Of a stretch of 64,000 nt of DNA, positions 34,383-43,147 are shown piece after piece. The stretch covers positions 186,001 through 250,000 of the forward strand of contig JADKFS010000018.1 of the NCBI GenBank assembly GCA_016717335.1, read 5' to 3'. The notes beneath the pieces were generated by a model. That model saw only the letters and a list, made by a program, of their open reading frames with translations. It searched no databases and was not told the origin of the DNA. This stretch comes from Candidatus Ribeiella danica. GTDB lineage: Bacteria; Chloroflexota; Chloroflexia; Chloroflexales; Roseiflexaceae. Position numbers and translations under genes: made by a program. Positions within the stretch are counted from its first letter, which is position 1; every line of letters begins with the position of its first letter.

Positions 34383-36359
34383 ATGGACGTTATGTTTACG
34401 GCCCAATCCGCAATCCTCCCGATGTTGATCGAGGAATTGCAGGCATCGCTGCCACAGGTCGCCGAGCTAATGAACCAGCTCTCGGGCGAGCACTCGCCCG
34501 AGCGGCGCCGGCTCTACCTGCGCCAGATCGGCGCGATCTGGTATCGCCAGGACGGCGAGCCGGAGGTGCTGGCCGAGCTTGGGCTGGCGCTGGCCGACCG
34601 GCTGGGGATCGAGCCCGGCGTCACGCTCGCGGAGCTGCTGATGGCCTACGGGGCCGCCCGCGAGGAGAAGCGCACCCGCGAGTGGGAGAACAACCTGGTG
34701 CGCCGCATGGCCGAGCTGAGCGGCCTGCACCGCGTGATCTCAGCCGCGAACTCGACCCTCGACCTCGACACCTCGATGCAGATGGTCGTCGAGACGGTCG
34801 CCGAGGTGATCGGCGTCGAGGCCTGCTCGGTCTACCTGTACGACAAGAACAGCGACGACCTGACGCTGCGCGCCACGCGCGGCCTCAACACCGCCGCGAT
34901 CGGGCAGGTGCGGCTGCGCCTGGGCGACGGCGTCACCGGGTGGGCCGCGCGCGAGGGAAGGCCGATCTCGATCCACGACGTGCAGCGCGAGCCGCGCTTC
35001 CACCCCGAGCCGATGCTCGACGAGGAGCTGTTCCACTCGATCCTGGCCGTGCCGATCGTGCTGTTCAGCGCCGAGCGCTTCCACGTCGGCGCCGATAAGC
35101 TCCAGGGCGTGATCACGATCCAGACCTACGGCCCGCGCGACTTCACGCCCGAGGAGATCAACTTCGTCGAGACGGTCGCCGGCGAGCTGGCGTTCTTTAT
35201 CGTCAACGCCCAGCTCTACCAGCAGACCGGCGACCAGCTGCACCAGAAGGTCCAGGAGCTGACGACCCTGCAGCAGGTCTCCAAGCGCATCGCCGAGCAG
35301 CTGGATCTGGACGAGGTGCTGAAGCTGATCGTCGCCAAGGCGGTCGAGCTGGCCCATGTCGACCGCGCCGATATCTTCCGCTGCGACGAGGACGGCCGGC
35401 TGGAGCTGGCCGCGACGCACGGCGGCACCCAGCGCAACGGCGTGCTCAGTTTCATCGCCCAGGCCGTCCGCGAGGGCCGGCCGCTGGCGGTGCTGAACGC
35501 CTACAGCGACTCGCGCTTCCCCGACCTGGCGCAGGTCGCCTCGGCCGAGGGCTTCCACTCGCTGTTCTGCATGCCGCTGCGGGTCCAGCAGAACCGGATC
35601 ATCGGGGCGATCTGCCTGTTCACGCGCGAGGCGCGCCACTTCGACTACGAGCAGGTCCGGCTGCTCTCGACCTTCGCGGACGAGGCGGCGATCGCGATCG
35701 AGAACGCGCGGCTGTACGCCGAGAGCCAGCGCGCGCTGGCGATCAAGTCGGTGATGCTGCAGGAGATGCACCACCGCGTTCGCAATAACCTGCAGACGAT
35801 CTCGGCGCTGCTGGCGATGCAGCAGCGCCGGCTTGAGCAGAGCTCGTCCGGCGCCGAGGCGCTGCGCGACAGCGTGGCGCGAATCCAGTCGATCGCCGCC
35901 GTGCACAACCTGCTCTGCCGCGAGGACGTCGGCGTGACGACGGTGGACGCGGTGGTGCGCCAGATCGTCGAGGGCGCCCAGAGCAGCCTGGTCTCACCCG
36001 ATCGGCCGATCCGCTTCGAGGTGATCGGCGAGCCGGCGCGGGTCGACTCGCGCGAGGCGACCGTGCTGGCGATCGTGCTGAACGAGCTGATCGTCAACGC
36101 GATGTCGCACGGCCTGACGCTCGAGGGCGGCAAGGTGGTGGTCGAGACGACGCGCAACGACGAGATGATCACGGTCGAGGTGCGCGACGACGGCCCCTCG
36201 CACGGCCAGGCCGAGTCGTCCGGCTCCAGCAGCGGCCTGGGCCTGCAGATCATTCGCACGCTGGTGCTCGAAGACCTGGACGGCGCGTTCGAGCTGTGCG
36301 AGCGCGACGGCTGGATGCACGCGCGGGTGACGTTCCCGGAGCGCGTCGGCGTGGAGTAG
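34383..36359 (+). CDS. Sensor histidine kinase with two GAF domains (HisKA_2 type)
   Basis: 658 residues from ATG 34383; the frame extends upstream, but that part is low-complexity and lies at the transcription start. N-terminal helices (1-115) lead to GAF 1 (about 130-285; SVYLYDKNSDDLTLRATRGL) and GAF 2 (about 320-470; DIFRCDEDGRLELAATHGG). The kinase core has the HisKA_2 motif MLQEMHHRVRNNLQTISALL with its histidine, then the HATPase motif VLNELIVNAMSHGL and GLGLQIIRTLV. It is cytoplasmic, with no membrane span. No response regulator is adjacent, so it is an orphan kinase. Confidence 0.9.
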   Translation: MDVMFTAQSAILPMLIEELQASLPQVAELMNQLSGEHSPERRRLYLRQIGAIWYRQDGEPEVLAELGLALADRLGIEPGVTLAELLMAYGAAREEKRTREWENNLVRRMAELSGLHRVISAANSTLDLDTSMQMVVETVAEVIGVEACSVYLYDKNSDDLTLRATRGLNTAAIGQVRLRLGDGVTGWAAREGRPISIHDVQREPRFHPEPMLDEELFHSILAVPIVLFSAERFHVGADKLQGVITIQTYGPRDFTPEEINFVETVAGELAFFIVNAQLYQQTGDQLHQKVQELTTLQQVSKRIAEQLDLDEVLKLIVAKAVELAHVDRADIFRCDEDGRLELAATHGGTQRNGVLSFIAQAVREGRPLAVLNAYSDSRFPDLAQVASAEGFHSLFCMPLRVQQNRIIGAICLFTREARHFDYEQVRLLSTFADEAAIAIENARLYAESQRALAIKSVMLQEMHHRVRNNLQTISALLAMQQRRLEQSSSGAEALRDSVARIQSIAAVHNLLCREDVGVTTVDAVVRQIVEGAQSSLVSPDRPIRFEVIGEPARVDSREATVLAIVLNELIVNAMSHGLTLEGGKVVVETTRNDEMITVEVRDDGPSHGQAESSGSSSGLGLQIIRTLVLEDLDGAFELCERDGWMHARVTFPERVGVE

Positions 36360-36369
36360 AGCTTCGTGC

Positions 36370-36450
36370 CTATCCGAACCATTCGGATAGGGAGGGGGTT
36401 TGGGGGAGGGCTACGCCCTCCCCCAAACCCCCTCCTCCCCCCTTTTTAAT
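36370..36450 (+). terminator. Two hairpins followed by T-tract, repeat copy 5
   Basis: A 9-bp hairpin (CTATCCGAA with TTCGGATAG, loop CCA) at 36370-36390 is followed by a perfect 21-bp stem at 36391-36435 closed GGC-TAC-GCC, then ccccccttttt. It lies 10 bp after the kinase stop and 13 bp before the M24 peptidase start. It probably ends the kinase transcript. Confidence 0.65.
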
Positions 36451-36462
36451 AGGAATGAGACA

Positions 36463-37578
36463 ATGACCAACACGATGCCTGACCGACTCGGCCGGCTGCG
36501 CGCGGTGATGCGCGAGGCCGGGGTCACGACGGTCGCGGTCGTGCCGGGCGCGAATCTGCGCTACCTGGCCGGCCTGGACCTGCACATGAACGAGCGCCTG
36601 ACGGTCGCGTTCTTCCCGGCCGAGGGGCAGCCGGCGATGGTGCTGCCGGCGCTGGAGGCGCCGCGCGCCAAGGCCCAGGCACACTTCCCGATCCAGTTCT
36701 ACACCTGGGACGACGCCGCCGGGCCCGACGCCGCGCTGCGTCGCTGCGCGGCCGACCTGGGCCTGGACGGCCAGCGACTCGGGGTCGAGTACACGACGAT
36801 GCGGGTGCTCGAGCTACGTGGGATCGAGCAGGCCGCCCCCGAGGCGGTTGCCGGCGACGCGACGCCGGTGCTGGCGGCGCTGCGCATGACCAAGGACGCC
36901 GCCGAGGTCGCGGCGATGCGCGCGGCGGTCCGGATCATCGAGGAGTCGCTGCGCGCGGCGATTGGCCAGATCCGGCCCGGTATGACCGAGCGCGAGCTGG
37001 CGACGATCTGGGATGCCGAGATGGCTGCGGCCGGCGGCGCGCCATCGTTCAACACGATCATCGCCAGCGGGCCGAACGCCGCCAACCCGCACCACTCGAA
37101 CGGCGACCGCGCCTTCCAGCCGGGCGACCTGATTATCATGGACGGCGGCGCGTGGCACGACGGCTACGCCTCGGATATCACGCGCACCATCGCGCTTGGC
37201 GAGCCCTCGCCCGAGGCGCGGCGGATCTACGAGCTGGTGCTGGCGGCCAACACTGCCGGGCGCGCGGCCGCCGCGCGCCCAAGTGCGACCGGCGAGTCGA
37301 TCGATCAGGCGGCCCGTGCGGCGATCGAGGACGGCGGCTACGGCCCACAGTTCGTACACCGCACCGGCCACGGCCTGGGGCTGGAGGTCCACGAGCCGCC
37401 GTACATCGTGGCCGGCAGCCGCGACGCGCTGGCGCCCGGAACCACCTTCACCGTCGAGCCGGGCATCTACCTCGCCGGCGTCGGCGGCGTGCGGATCGAG
37501 GACGACGTGATCATCACCGAGAGCGGCGCCGAGAGCCTGACGACGTTCGAGCGAGAACTCATTATTATCGATGGATAA
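36463..37578 (+). CDS. M24-family metallopeptidase (Xaa-Pro aminopeptidase-like)
   Basis: 371 residues from ATG 36463, with AGGA nine bases upstream; a longer frame starting earlier lies in the hairpin repeat. The creatinase-like N-terminal domain (VVPGANLRYLAGLDLHMNER) is followed by the pita-bread fold. Metal ligands can be followed: the DGGAWHDGYASDITRTI aspartates, the histidine in RTGHGLGLEVHEPP, the glutamate in FTVEPGIYL and that in RIEDDVIIT. Such enzymes cut X-Pro dipeptides in the cytoplasm. It stands before scpB but is separated by repeat arrays. Confidence 0.9.
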   Translation: MTNTMPDRLGRLRAVMREAGVTTVAVVPGANLRYLAGLDLHMNERLTVAFFPAEGQPAMVLPALEAPRAKAQAHFPIQFYTWDDAAGPDAALRRCAADLGLDGQRLGVEYTTMRVLELRGIEQAAPEAVAGDATPVLAALRMTKDAAEVAAMRAAVRIIEESLRAAIGQIRPGMTERELATIWDAEMAAAGGAPSFNTIIASGPNAANPHHSNGDRAFQPGDLIIMDGGAWHDGYASDITRTIALGEPSPEARRIYELVLAANTAGRAAAARPSATGESIDQAARAAIEDGGYGPQFVHRTGHGLGLEVHEPPYIVAGSRDALAPGTTFTVEPGIYLAGVGGVRIEDDVIITESGAESLTTFERELIIIDG

Positions 37579-37582
37579 GAGA

Positions 37583-37707
37583 CCCAAGGAGCCAAGGAGC
37601 CAAGGAGCCAAGGAGCAAAATGCGACTCGCGCACCTTGTCACCTTGTCACCTGGCCCTGTACCCTATACCCTGTACCCTATACCCTATACCCTATACCCT
37701 GTACCCT
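37583..37707. repeat. Tandem 8- and 7-base repeat arrays before scpB
   Basis: Three arrays follow each other: aaggagcc (about 37587-37617), caccttgt (about 37631-37650) and taccctа/taccctg-type heptamers (about 37660-37707). The final heptamer leads straight into the scpB start codon. No other signal was seen in the gap. Confidence 0.9.
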
Positions 37708-38289
37708 ATGGAACAACCAACCCTCTTCGACATCCCGGCCCTGCCCAAGCCCTCGACGGTGCAGCTGGTCGAGAGCCTGCTGTTCGTCGCCGGCGAGGCC
37801 GTGACGGTCGCGCAGCTGGCCCAGGCGCTCGAACTGCCGGCCGACGCGGTCGAGCTCGCGCTGGAGCGGCTGGCGGCCGACCTGGCCGGGCGCGGCGTGC
37901 GCCTGCAGCGCCACGGCGACGCGGTGCAGCTCGTCTCGGCGCCCGAGTCGGCCGCGACGATCGAGCGCTTCCTGGGCGTAGCACCTGCCGCGCGGCTGTC
38001 GTCGGCCGCCCTTGAGGCGCTGGCGATCGTCGCCTACCGCCAGCCGATCACGCGCGCCCAAGTCGACGGGCTGCGCGGCGTGGACAGCAGCGGGGTCATC
38101 CGCGCGCTGCTCGGGCGCGACCTGATCGCCGAGGCCGGCCGGCTCGAGACGGTCGGGCGGCCGATTCTCTACGCGACGACCGACGAGTTCCTGCGCCAGT
38201 TCGGCCTGGCCAGCCTGGCCGAGCTGCCGCCGCTTGAGCTGCCTGAGCTGAGCAGACAGCCGGCGGCAGAGGCGATGCGCGAGGCGTAG
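37708..38289 (+). CDS. scpB: Segregation and condensation protein ScpB
   Basis: 193 residues from ATG 37708 (MEQPTLFDIPALPKPSTVQL). It has the two winged-helix domains of ScpB: VESLLFVAGEAVTVAQLAQ with VELALERLAADLAGRGVRLQ, then SSAALEALAIVAYRQPITRA and RALLGRDLIAEAGR followed by ATTDEFLRQFGLASL, which is the family signature. ScpB works with ScpA and SMC in chromosome condensation; scpA is not in the window. There is no Shine-Dalgarno-like sequence, because the 5' side is the TACCCTA array. It is next to the replication origin. Confidence 0.93.
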   Translation: MEQPTLFDIPALPKPSTVQLVESLLFVAGEAVTVAQLAQALELPADAVELALERLAADLAGRGVRLQRHGDAVQLVSAPESAATIERFLGVAPAARLSSAALEALAIVAYRQPITRAQVDGLRGVDSSGVIRALLGRDLIAEAGRLETVGRPILYATTDEFLRQFGLASLAELPPLELPELSRQPAAEAMREA

Positions 38290-38606
38290 GCGTGGGCGTG
38301 CAGCCCAGCGCGTGTCGGGGCAGCTGCCGAAGACGGGCCGCGGGCGACCGGCCAGAGTTGTCCACAGCCCCCCCAACTTATCCACAACTGTGTGGACAAG
38401 ACTTGACAGGATTGGCGAGATGAATTGAGCGCTCTCAGAGGGAAGATTTCCGCGATAACACGGCAGGCGGGCGCAAAGTTATCCACATGTTCCATTGCAC
38501 CGGCTCGACATATTTAACATCTGAGCGCACAAGTCACGCAACCACTACCCCTATACGAACCCCGCCCTATATAAGCAATCGTAATAGAAAAGCGGGAGAT
38601 AATGGC
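38290..38606. other. Probable origin of replication (oriC) with DnaA boxes
   Basis: The gap between scpB and dnaA has four DnaA-box-like 9-mers: TTGTCCACA (38358-38366), TTATCCACA (38378-38386), TTGTCCACA on the minus strand (38391-38399) and TTATCCACA (38479-38487). An AT-rich stretch around 38505-38590 (catatttaacat and tatataagcaatcgtaatag) could be the unwinding element. No gene is seen in the gap. Location beside dnaA matches many bacteria; a GC-skew switch was not calculated. Confidence 0.8.
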
Positions 38607-38635
38607 TTGAAAAGATGGGTCGCATGGGGTATGAT
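38607..38635 (+). promoter_or_regulatory. dnaA promoter
   Basis: TTGAAA (38607-38612), 17 bases, TATGAT (38630-38635). Transcription would start near 38642, so the dnaA leader is about 132 bases. DnaA boxes upstream could allow autoregulation. Confidence 0.72.
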
Positions 38636-38773
38636 CTCCCTCGCTACGCAATGATATTCACCTGACGTCAGCCCGGCAACTTAGGACGCATGTTCGCCAA
38701 GGGTGTCGAGATAACGGTGCAGCCAACAGCCGCCTGCACCGATGATCTACTGCTGTCCCAAATGGAGGTCCTT

Positions 38774-40279
38774 GTGAACCTCACCAAAATCTGGAACTCA
38801 ACACTCGGCACAATGCAAGTGCAGATCTCGCGCCACGAGTTTAATACCTGGCTTCGCCGTGCGACCTTACTGTCGATCGAAAATGGAACAGCGACGATTG
38901 GTGCGCCGAGCGCCTTTTTCAAAGAGGGGCTGGAAAATCGCTACGTCGGGCCGCTGCGTGATCTGATCAGCAACCTGGTGGGCTTCCCGGTCCAGGTGCG
39001 GGTCGTGCTGGCCACCCCGCAGCCGGTCGTCGCCGAGAGCCGGCTGGCCAGCCGCGAGTATGGCCGGGGCGACGACGATCTGGAGGAGGACCAAGTCGAT
39101 CGGCTCGGCTTCCACAACGGCGCGCTCAGCGGCAGTGGCGCGCTCAGCGGCGGCGGAACGCTCAACGGCAACGGCAACAGCTCCAATCACACCTACGACC
39201 GGATGGGGATGCAGCAACTCGAGTTCTCGAGCGCGATGCGGTCGGGCATGCTCAACGCACGCTACACCTTCGACCGCTTCATCGTCGGGTCGAGCAACCG
39301 GCTCGCCAACGCGGCCTGCATGGCGGTGGCCGAGCACCCGGCCCAGGCCTACAACCCGCTGTTCCTGTACGGCGGCGTCGGGCTGGGTAAGACGCACCTG
39401 CTGCACGCGATCGGCAACTACGCACTGGACCGCGACCCCGAGATCAACGTGCTGTACGTCTCCTCCGAGAAGTTCACCAACGACCTGATCAACGCGATCC
39501 GCCGTCAGCAGACCGAGGAGTTCCGGATCCGCTACCGCAACATCGACATCCTGCTGATCGACGACATCCAGTTCATCGCCGGCAAGGAGAGCACCCAGGA
39601 GGAGTTCTTCCACACCTTCAACACGCTGCACTCGGCCGGCAAGCAGATCGTGATCTCGTCGGACCGGCCGCCGAAGGCGATCCTGACGCTGGAGGAGCGG
39701 CTGCGCTCGCGCTTCGAGTGGGGCCTGATCGTCGACGTGCAGACGCCCGACCTGGAGACGCGCACGGCCATCCTGCGCGCCAAGGCCGAGCAGATGACCA
39801 TGCCGATCCCGGCGGAGGTGATCGACTTCCTGGCGCACCGCATCCAGAGCAACATCCGCGAGCTGGAGGGCTGCCTGAACCGCGTGGCCGCCTACGCGCA
39901 GATGTACGGCACGTCGGTCAGCGTCGAGGTGGCCACCTCCGCGCTCAACGAGCTGCTCGACACCAGCCGGCGCAAGCGGATCACCTCGGACGCGATCCTG
40001 CGCGAGGTGGCCGATTACTACGGCGTGGACCTGCGCGCGATGACTGGGCGCGGCCGCAGCCGCAACATCGTCGTGCCGCGCCAGGTGGCGATGTACCTGC
40101 TGCGCGAGGAGACCGACTCCAGCCTGGTGGACATCGGACAGCTGCTCGGCGGGCGCGACCATACGACAGTGATCTATGGCTGCGAGAAGATCGGCGACGA
40201 GATCAACGCCGACTCGCGCCTGCGCCAGGAGGTCGTCACCATCCGCGACCGGCTCTACCAGGCCAGCGGCAATGCATAA
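38774..40279 (+). CDS. dnaA: Chromosomal replication initiator DnaA
   Basis: 501 residues from GTG 38774, chosen because GGAGG lies five bases upstream and the product then begins MNLTKIWNSTLG, as DnaA proteins do. In-frame ATGs at 38690 and 38762 are possible but lack this site. Domain I is at 1-85, a Gly/Ser/Asn-rich domain II follows (about 95-150), then domain III with Walker A GGVGLGKT (200-207) and Walker B LIDD (261-264). Domain IV ends with the DNA-binding GRDHTTVIYGCEKI helix-turn-helix motif. Low-complexity repeats in domain II (GALSGSGALSGGG) are a modest oddity. Confidence 0.96.
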   Translation: MNLTKIWNSTLGTMQVQISRHEFNTWLRRATLLSIENGTATIGAPSAFFKEGLENRYVGPLRDLISNLVGFPVQVRVVLATPQPVVAESRLASREYGRGDDDLEEDQVDRLGFHNGALSGSGALSGGGTLNGNGNSSNHTYDRMGMQQLEFSSAMRSGMLNARYTFDRFIVGSSNRLANAACMAVAEHPAQAYNPLFLYGGVGLGKTHLLHAIGNYALDRDPEINVLYVSSEKFTNDLINAIRRQQTEEFRIRYRNIDILLIDDIQFIAGKESTQEEFFHTFNTLHSAGKQIVISSDRPPKAILTLEERLRSRFEWGLIVDVQTPDLETRTAILRAKAEQMTMPIPAEVIDFLAHRIQSNIRELEGCLNRVAAYAQMYGTSVSVEVATSALNELLDTSRRKRITSDAILREVADYYGVDLRAMTGRGRSRNIVVPRQVAMYLLREETDSSLVDIGQLLGGRDHTTVIYGCEKIGDEINADSRLRQEVVTIRDRLYQASGNA

Positions 40280-40454
40280 AGCGTAAAGCGTCCAGCGAAC
40301 AGCGTGGCGCGTGCAACCCGACGTTCTACGCTGTACGCCGTGCGCTTTGCGTTCTCCCCGGCTGCCAAGCCCGCAGCCTCACACCGTGCGGGCTGGGGCT
40401 TGTCTTCGGCCCGCACCATGTCTGTTGGCGCCAGAGCGCTGATTATCATCCTCT

Positions 40455-40690
40455 GCCCCCTGCGGGGGTAGGTTTTTTCCAGATGGCATCTGGACGCGAT
40501 TGCCCTCACCCCCCTGCCCCCCGCTCCCAGTGGGAGCGGGGGATTCGTGGTGGTGCTGTGGTGCGCTGCTCTGCAGCGCACCACAGCACCACAGGACATA
40601 CCCCCTCCCCTGGAAGGGGAGGGGGCGTGGGGTCATCTGCCGCAGTGCAAAGCGCAAAAACAAAATCCCCCCGAGAGAGGGGAGGGTTCT
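40455..40690. repeat. Composite C/G-arm repeat with 19-bp hairpin core (copy 6)
   Basis: The 419-bp convergent gap between dnaA and the sensor kinase has no gene. A small ccagatggcatctgg hairpin at about 40480-40494 is followed by a left arm (ctcacccccctgcccc, gctcccagtgggagc), a perfect 19-bp stem at 40551-40591 with loop TCT, and a right arm of ccctcccctggaaggggagg. Just after the dnaA stop a degenerate 7-base array (gcgtaaagcgtccagcgaac) is visible. The hairpins could terminate both transcripts. Confidence 0.85.
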
Positions 40691-40698
40691 CCTACCTA

Positions 40699-42186
40699 TC
40701 AGCCTTTGGCGCGCGGCAGGATGGCGGTGAAGGTGCTGCCGCGGCCGACGTCGCTCGCGACCAGCAGCTGGCCGCCGTGCGCCTGGACGATGCTCCGGGC
40801 GATCGCCAGCCCCAGGCCGCTGCCGCCCTGAGCGCGGCTGCGCGCGCGGTCGACACGGAAGAACCGATCGAACAGATGCGGCAGGTGCTCGGGCGCGATG
40901 CCCTGGCCGGTGTCCGAGACGCTCACCTGAATTGCAGATTGCGGATTGGAGTAATCTGCAATCTGCAATTTGCAGTCTGCGATCGCTGCGCCCGCGACGG
41001 TGATTGTGCCGCCCTGCGGCGTGTAGCGGATGGCGTTATCCAGCAGGTTCAGGAACAGGCGGATCAGATCGTCCTCGCTGCCGCGCACCCACAGCGGCCC
41101 GGCCGGCTCGCAGACGATCGTCTGCCCGCGGGCCTGGGCGAGCGGCTCGACCTGCGCGACGATCGCGGGGAGCAGGTCGCCGAGGTCGATCGGCTCCTGG
41201 GCGACGGCGGCAGGCTGGGCGTCGGAGCGCGCCAGCTGGAGCAGGTCGTTGCTCAGCCGGGCCATGCGCTGGGCCTGCTCGCGCACGGCCAGCAGCGTGC
41301 CGCGGTAGCTCTCGGCGTCGCGCGACCGCTCGACCGCCACATCGATCTGGCCGATCATCGCGGTGAGCGGGGTGCGCAGCTCGTGCGACGCGTCGGCGGC
41401 GAAGCGGCGCTGCTGCTCGAACGCGGACTGCAGGCGCGCCAGCATCGCGTCGAAGGTGCGCGCCAGCCGGCCAACCTCGTCGTCGGGGCCGTCCAGCGCG
41501 ATCCGGCGGCTCAGATCCTCGCCGCTGATCCGCTGGGCCGTACGGGTGATCCGGTCGATCGGCGACAGCGCGCGGTTCGCCAGGAACAGCCCGCCGCCGC
41601 TGGCCAGCAGCAGCATGGCCGGGGCCAGCAGCAGCATCACCTTGAGCAGCGTCCGCATGGTGTCGTTGAGGTCCTCCAGCGCCAGCCCGACCTGCAGCGC
41701 GCCGGCGACCTTGCCGTCGCGCGTGACCGGGAAGGTGACCACGCGCAGCTCGCCCTCGCGCCCGCGGATGAGCAGGCGCTCCTGCTTGCCTTCCTCCAGC
41801 GCTCGCTCGACCGCGTCCACCAGCTCAGAGGCGCGCTCCTCCGGGTTATCGTCGAAGATCAGGGTGCCGTCGGCGCGGTACAGCCGGGTGAGGTGCTCGT
41901 CGTTGCGGCGGCCGGCGCGCAGCGCGGCGTTCTTGAGCGTGAGCTCCGGGTCGCTCACGTCGATCGTCTGGATAATCAGGTTGGCCTGGCTCGACAGCAC
42001 GTCGTCGAAGCTGCTCAGCAGGAGCTTGTAGACGGCGACGTAGGTCCCGGCGCTGAAGACCAGCAGCAGGCCGGAGAGCAGCAGCACGTACCAGGCTGTC
42101 AGCCGCCAGCGCAGCGAGCGCGACATGATCAGTTCTTGCAAGGCGGACCGGCTGGGCAGGCGCGCACGGCGAAGGCTGCGAAACAT
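40699..42186 (-). CDS. Membrane sensor histidine kinase (HAMP-HisKA-HATPase)
   Basis: 495 residues from ATG 42186, which has an AGGAAACAGG site; an internal start at 42126 has none, and frames further upstream read the repeat array. Two membrane spans (about 30-55 and 175-205) flank a sensor loop. A HAMP segment precedes the HisKA motif FAADASHELRTPLTAMIGQI and the HATPase motifs NLLDNAIRYTPQGG, VSDTGQGIAPEHLPHLF and GGSGLGLAIARSIV. Inside the catalytic domain, between GTITVAGA and QVSVSDTGQG, is an odd segment of about 18 residues encoded by the short tandem repeats described separately. Partner of the response regulator upstream. Confidence 0.93.
   Translation of the reverse strand: MFRSLRRARLPSRSALQELIMSRSLRWRLTAWYVLLLSGLLLVFSAGTYVAVYKLLLSSFDDVLSSQANLIIQTIDVSDPELTLKNAALRAGRRNDEHLTRLYRADGTLIFDDNPEERASELVDAVERALEEGKQERLLIRGREGELRVVTFPVTRDGKVAGALQVGLALEDLNDTMRTLLKVMLLLAPAMLLLASGGGLFLANRALSPIDRITRTAQRISGEDLSRRIALDGPDDEVGRLARTFDAMLARLQSAFEQQRRFAADASHELRTPLTAMIGQIDVAVERSRDAESYRGTLLAVREQAQRMARLSNDLLQLARSDAQPAAVAQEPIDLGDLLPAIVAQVEPLAQARGQTIVCEPAGPLWVRGSEDDLIRLFLNLLDNAIRYTPQGGTITVAGAAIADCKLQIADYSNPQSAIQVSVSDTGQGIAPEHLPHLFDRFFRVDRARSRAQGGSGLGLAIARSIVQAHGGQLLVASDVGRGSTFTAILPRAKG
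40931..40980 (-). repeat. Tandem heptamer and inverted repeat inside the kinase catalytic domain
   Basis: On the plus strand, attgcagattgc (40931-40942) and gcaatctgcaat (40958-40969) are perfect inverted arms, and the region also reads as tandem tgcaatc/tgcaatt/tgcagtc units. It adds about 16-18 residues to the ATP-binding domain without breaking the frame. Confidence 0.9.
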
Positions 42187-42201
42187 AGCCTGTTTCCTGT
42201 A

Positions 42202-42443
42202 AACGCTGAACGCTGAACGCTGAACGCTGAACGCTGAACGCTGAACGCTGAACGCTGAACGCTGAACGCTGAATGCTGAACGCTGAACGCTGAACGCTGA
42301 ATGCTGAACGCTGAACGCTGAATGCTGAACGCTGAATGCTGAACGCTGAATGCTGAACGCTGAATGCTGAACGCTGAAGTCTCCTTGTCTCCTTGCCTTG
42401 TCTCCTTGTCTCCTTGTCTCCTTGTCTCCTTGTCTCCTTGTCT
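42202..42443. repeat. Long tandem arrays: AACGCTG heptamers and GTCTCCTT octamers
   Basis: About 25 units of aacgctg (some aatgctg) fill 42202-42378, and about eight units of gtctcctt fill 42379-42443. They occupy nearly all of the 277-bp gap between the response-regulator and kinase genes. Relatives occur at 48250-48327 and 59930-59985. Confidence 0.97.
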
Positions 42444-42463
42444 CTCGCCCCTGGCCGCAGGCC

Positions 42464-43138
42464 CTACTCTGGGACGCCGAGCCGGTAGCCGACGCCACGG
42501 ACGGTGTGGAGCAGCTTGACCGAGTGTGGCTCGTCCAGCTTGCGCCGCAGCGCGAAGATATACACGTCGATCAAGTTGGTCAGGTTATCGAAGTCGTAGT
42601 TCCAGACGTGCTCGGCGATCGCGGCGCGCGTCATCGTCTGGTTGGGGTGGCGCATCAGGAACTCGAGCAGGCTGTACTCCTTGCTGGTGAGTGCGATCGC
42701 CTGGCCGGCCCGGCGCGCCACGCGAGTCAGCGTGTCCAGCTCCAGGTCGGCGACCTGCAGCAGCGAGCCCTTGAAGACCGGCTCGCGGCGCAGCAGGGCG
42801 CGGATGCGGGCCAGCAGCTCGGCAAAGGCGAACGGCTTGACCAGGTAGTCGTCGGCGCCGCTGTCGAGGCCGGCCACCCGGTCGTCGATCGCGTCGCGCG
42901 CGGTGACCATGAGCACAGGGGTGTGGAGTCCTCGCTGGCGGATCTCGGCGCAGACCGATAGCCCGTCGCGGTCCGGCAGCATCACATCAAGGATCACAAG
43001 ATCGTACTCGGCGATCGCGATCCAGTGCAGCGCCTCAGCCCCATCCACCGCCATATCGACGGCGTAGCCGGACTCGGTCAGGCCCTGGCAGATGAATGTG
43101 GCGATCGCCTGTTCGTCTTCGACAACGAGGATGCGCAT
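42464..43138 (-). CDS. OmpR/PhoB-type response regulator
   Basis: 224 residues. The receiver domain has the acid pocket VVEDEQ, the phospho-acceptor Asp51 in LVILDVMLPDRDG, Thr79 in MVTARD and Lys101 in YLVKPF. The C-terminal winged helix shows ALTSKEYSLLEFLMRHPNQ and VDVYIFALRRKLDEPH-like residues (here LIDVYIFALRRKLDEP) and VRGVGYRLG. It should bind DNA as a dimer when phosphorylated. It starts 9 bp after the phosphatase stop and lies before the sensor kinase, so the three form one transcript. Confidence 0.95.
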   Translation of the reverse strand: MRILVVEDEQAIATFICQGLTESGYAVDMAVDGAEALHWIAIAEYDLVILDVMLPDRDGLSVCAEIRQRGLHTPVLMVTARDAIDDRVAGLDSGADDYLVKPFAFAELLARIRALLRREPVFKGSLLQVADLELDTLTRVARRAGQAIALTSKEYSLLEFLMRHPNQTMTRAAIAEHVWNYDFDNLTNLIDVYIFALRRKLDEPHSVKLLHTVRGVGYRLGVPE

Positions 43139-43147
43139 CGTGGTATC

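Noticed and set aside
38867..40162. Minus-strand frame of 431 residues
   Set aside because: Antisense to dnaA, which is fully supported by motifs.
42202..42443. CRISPR array
   Set aside because: The units are 7 and 8 bases in direct contact with no spacers, and no cas gene is present.
42187..42498. N-terminal extension of the sensor kinase through the repeat array
   Set aside because: The extension would consist of SAFSVQR-type repeats made by the heptamers; a good start with a ribosome-binding site lies after the array.
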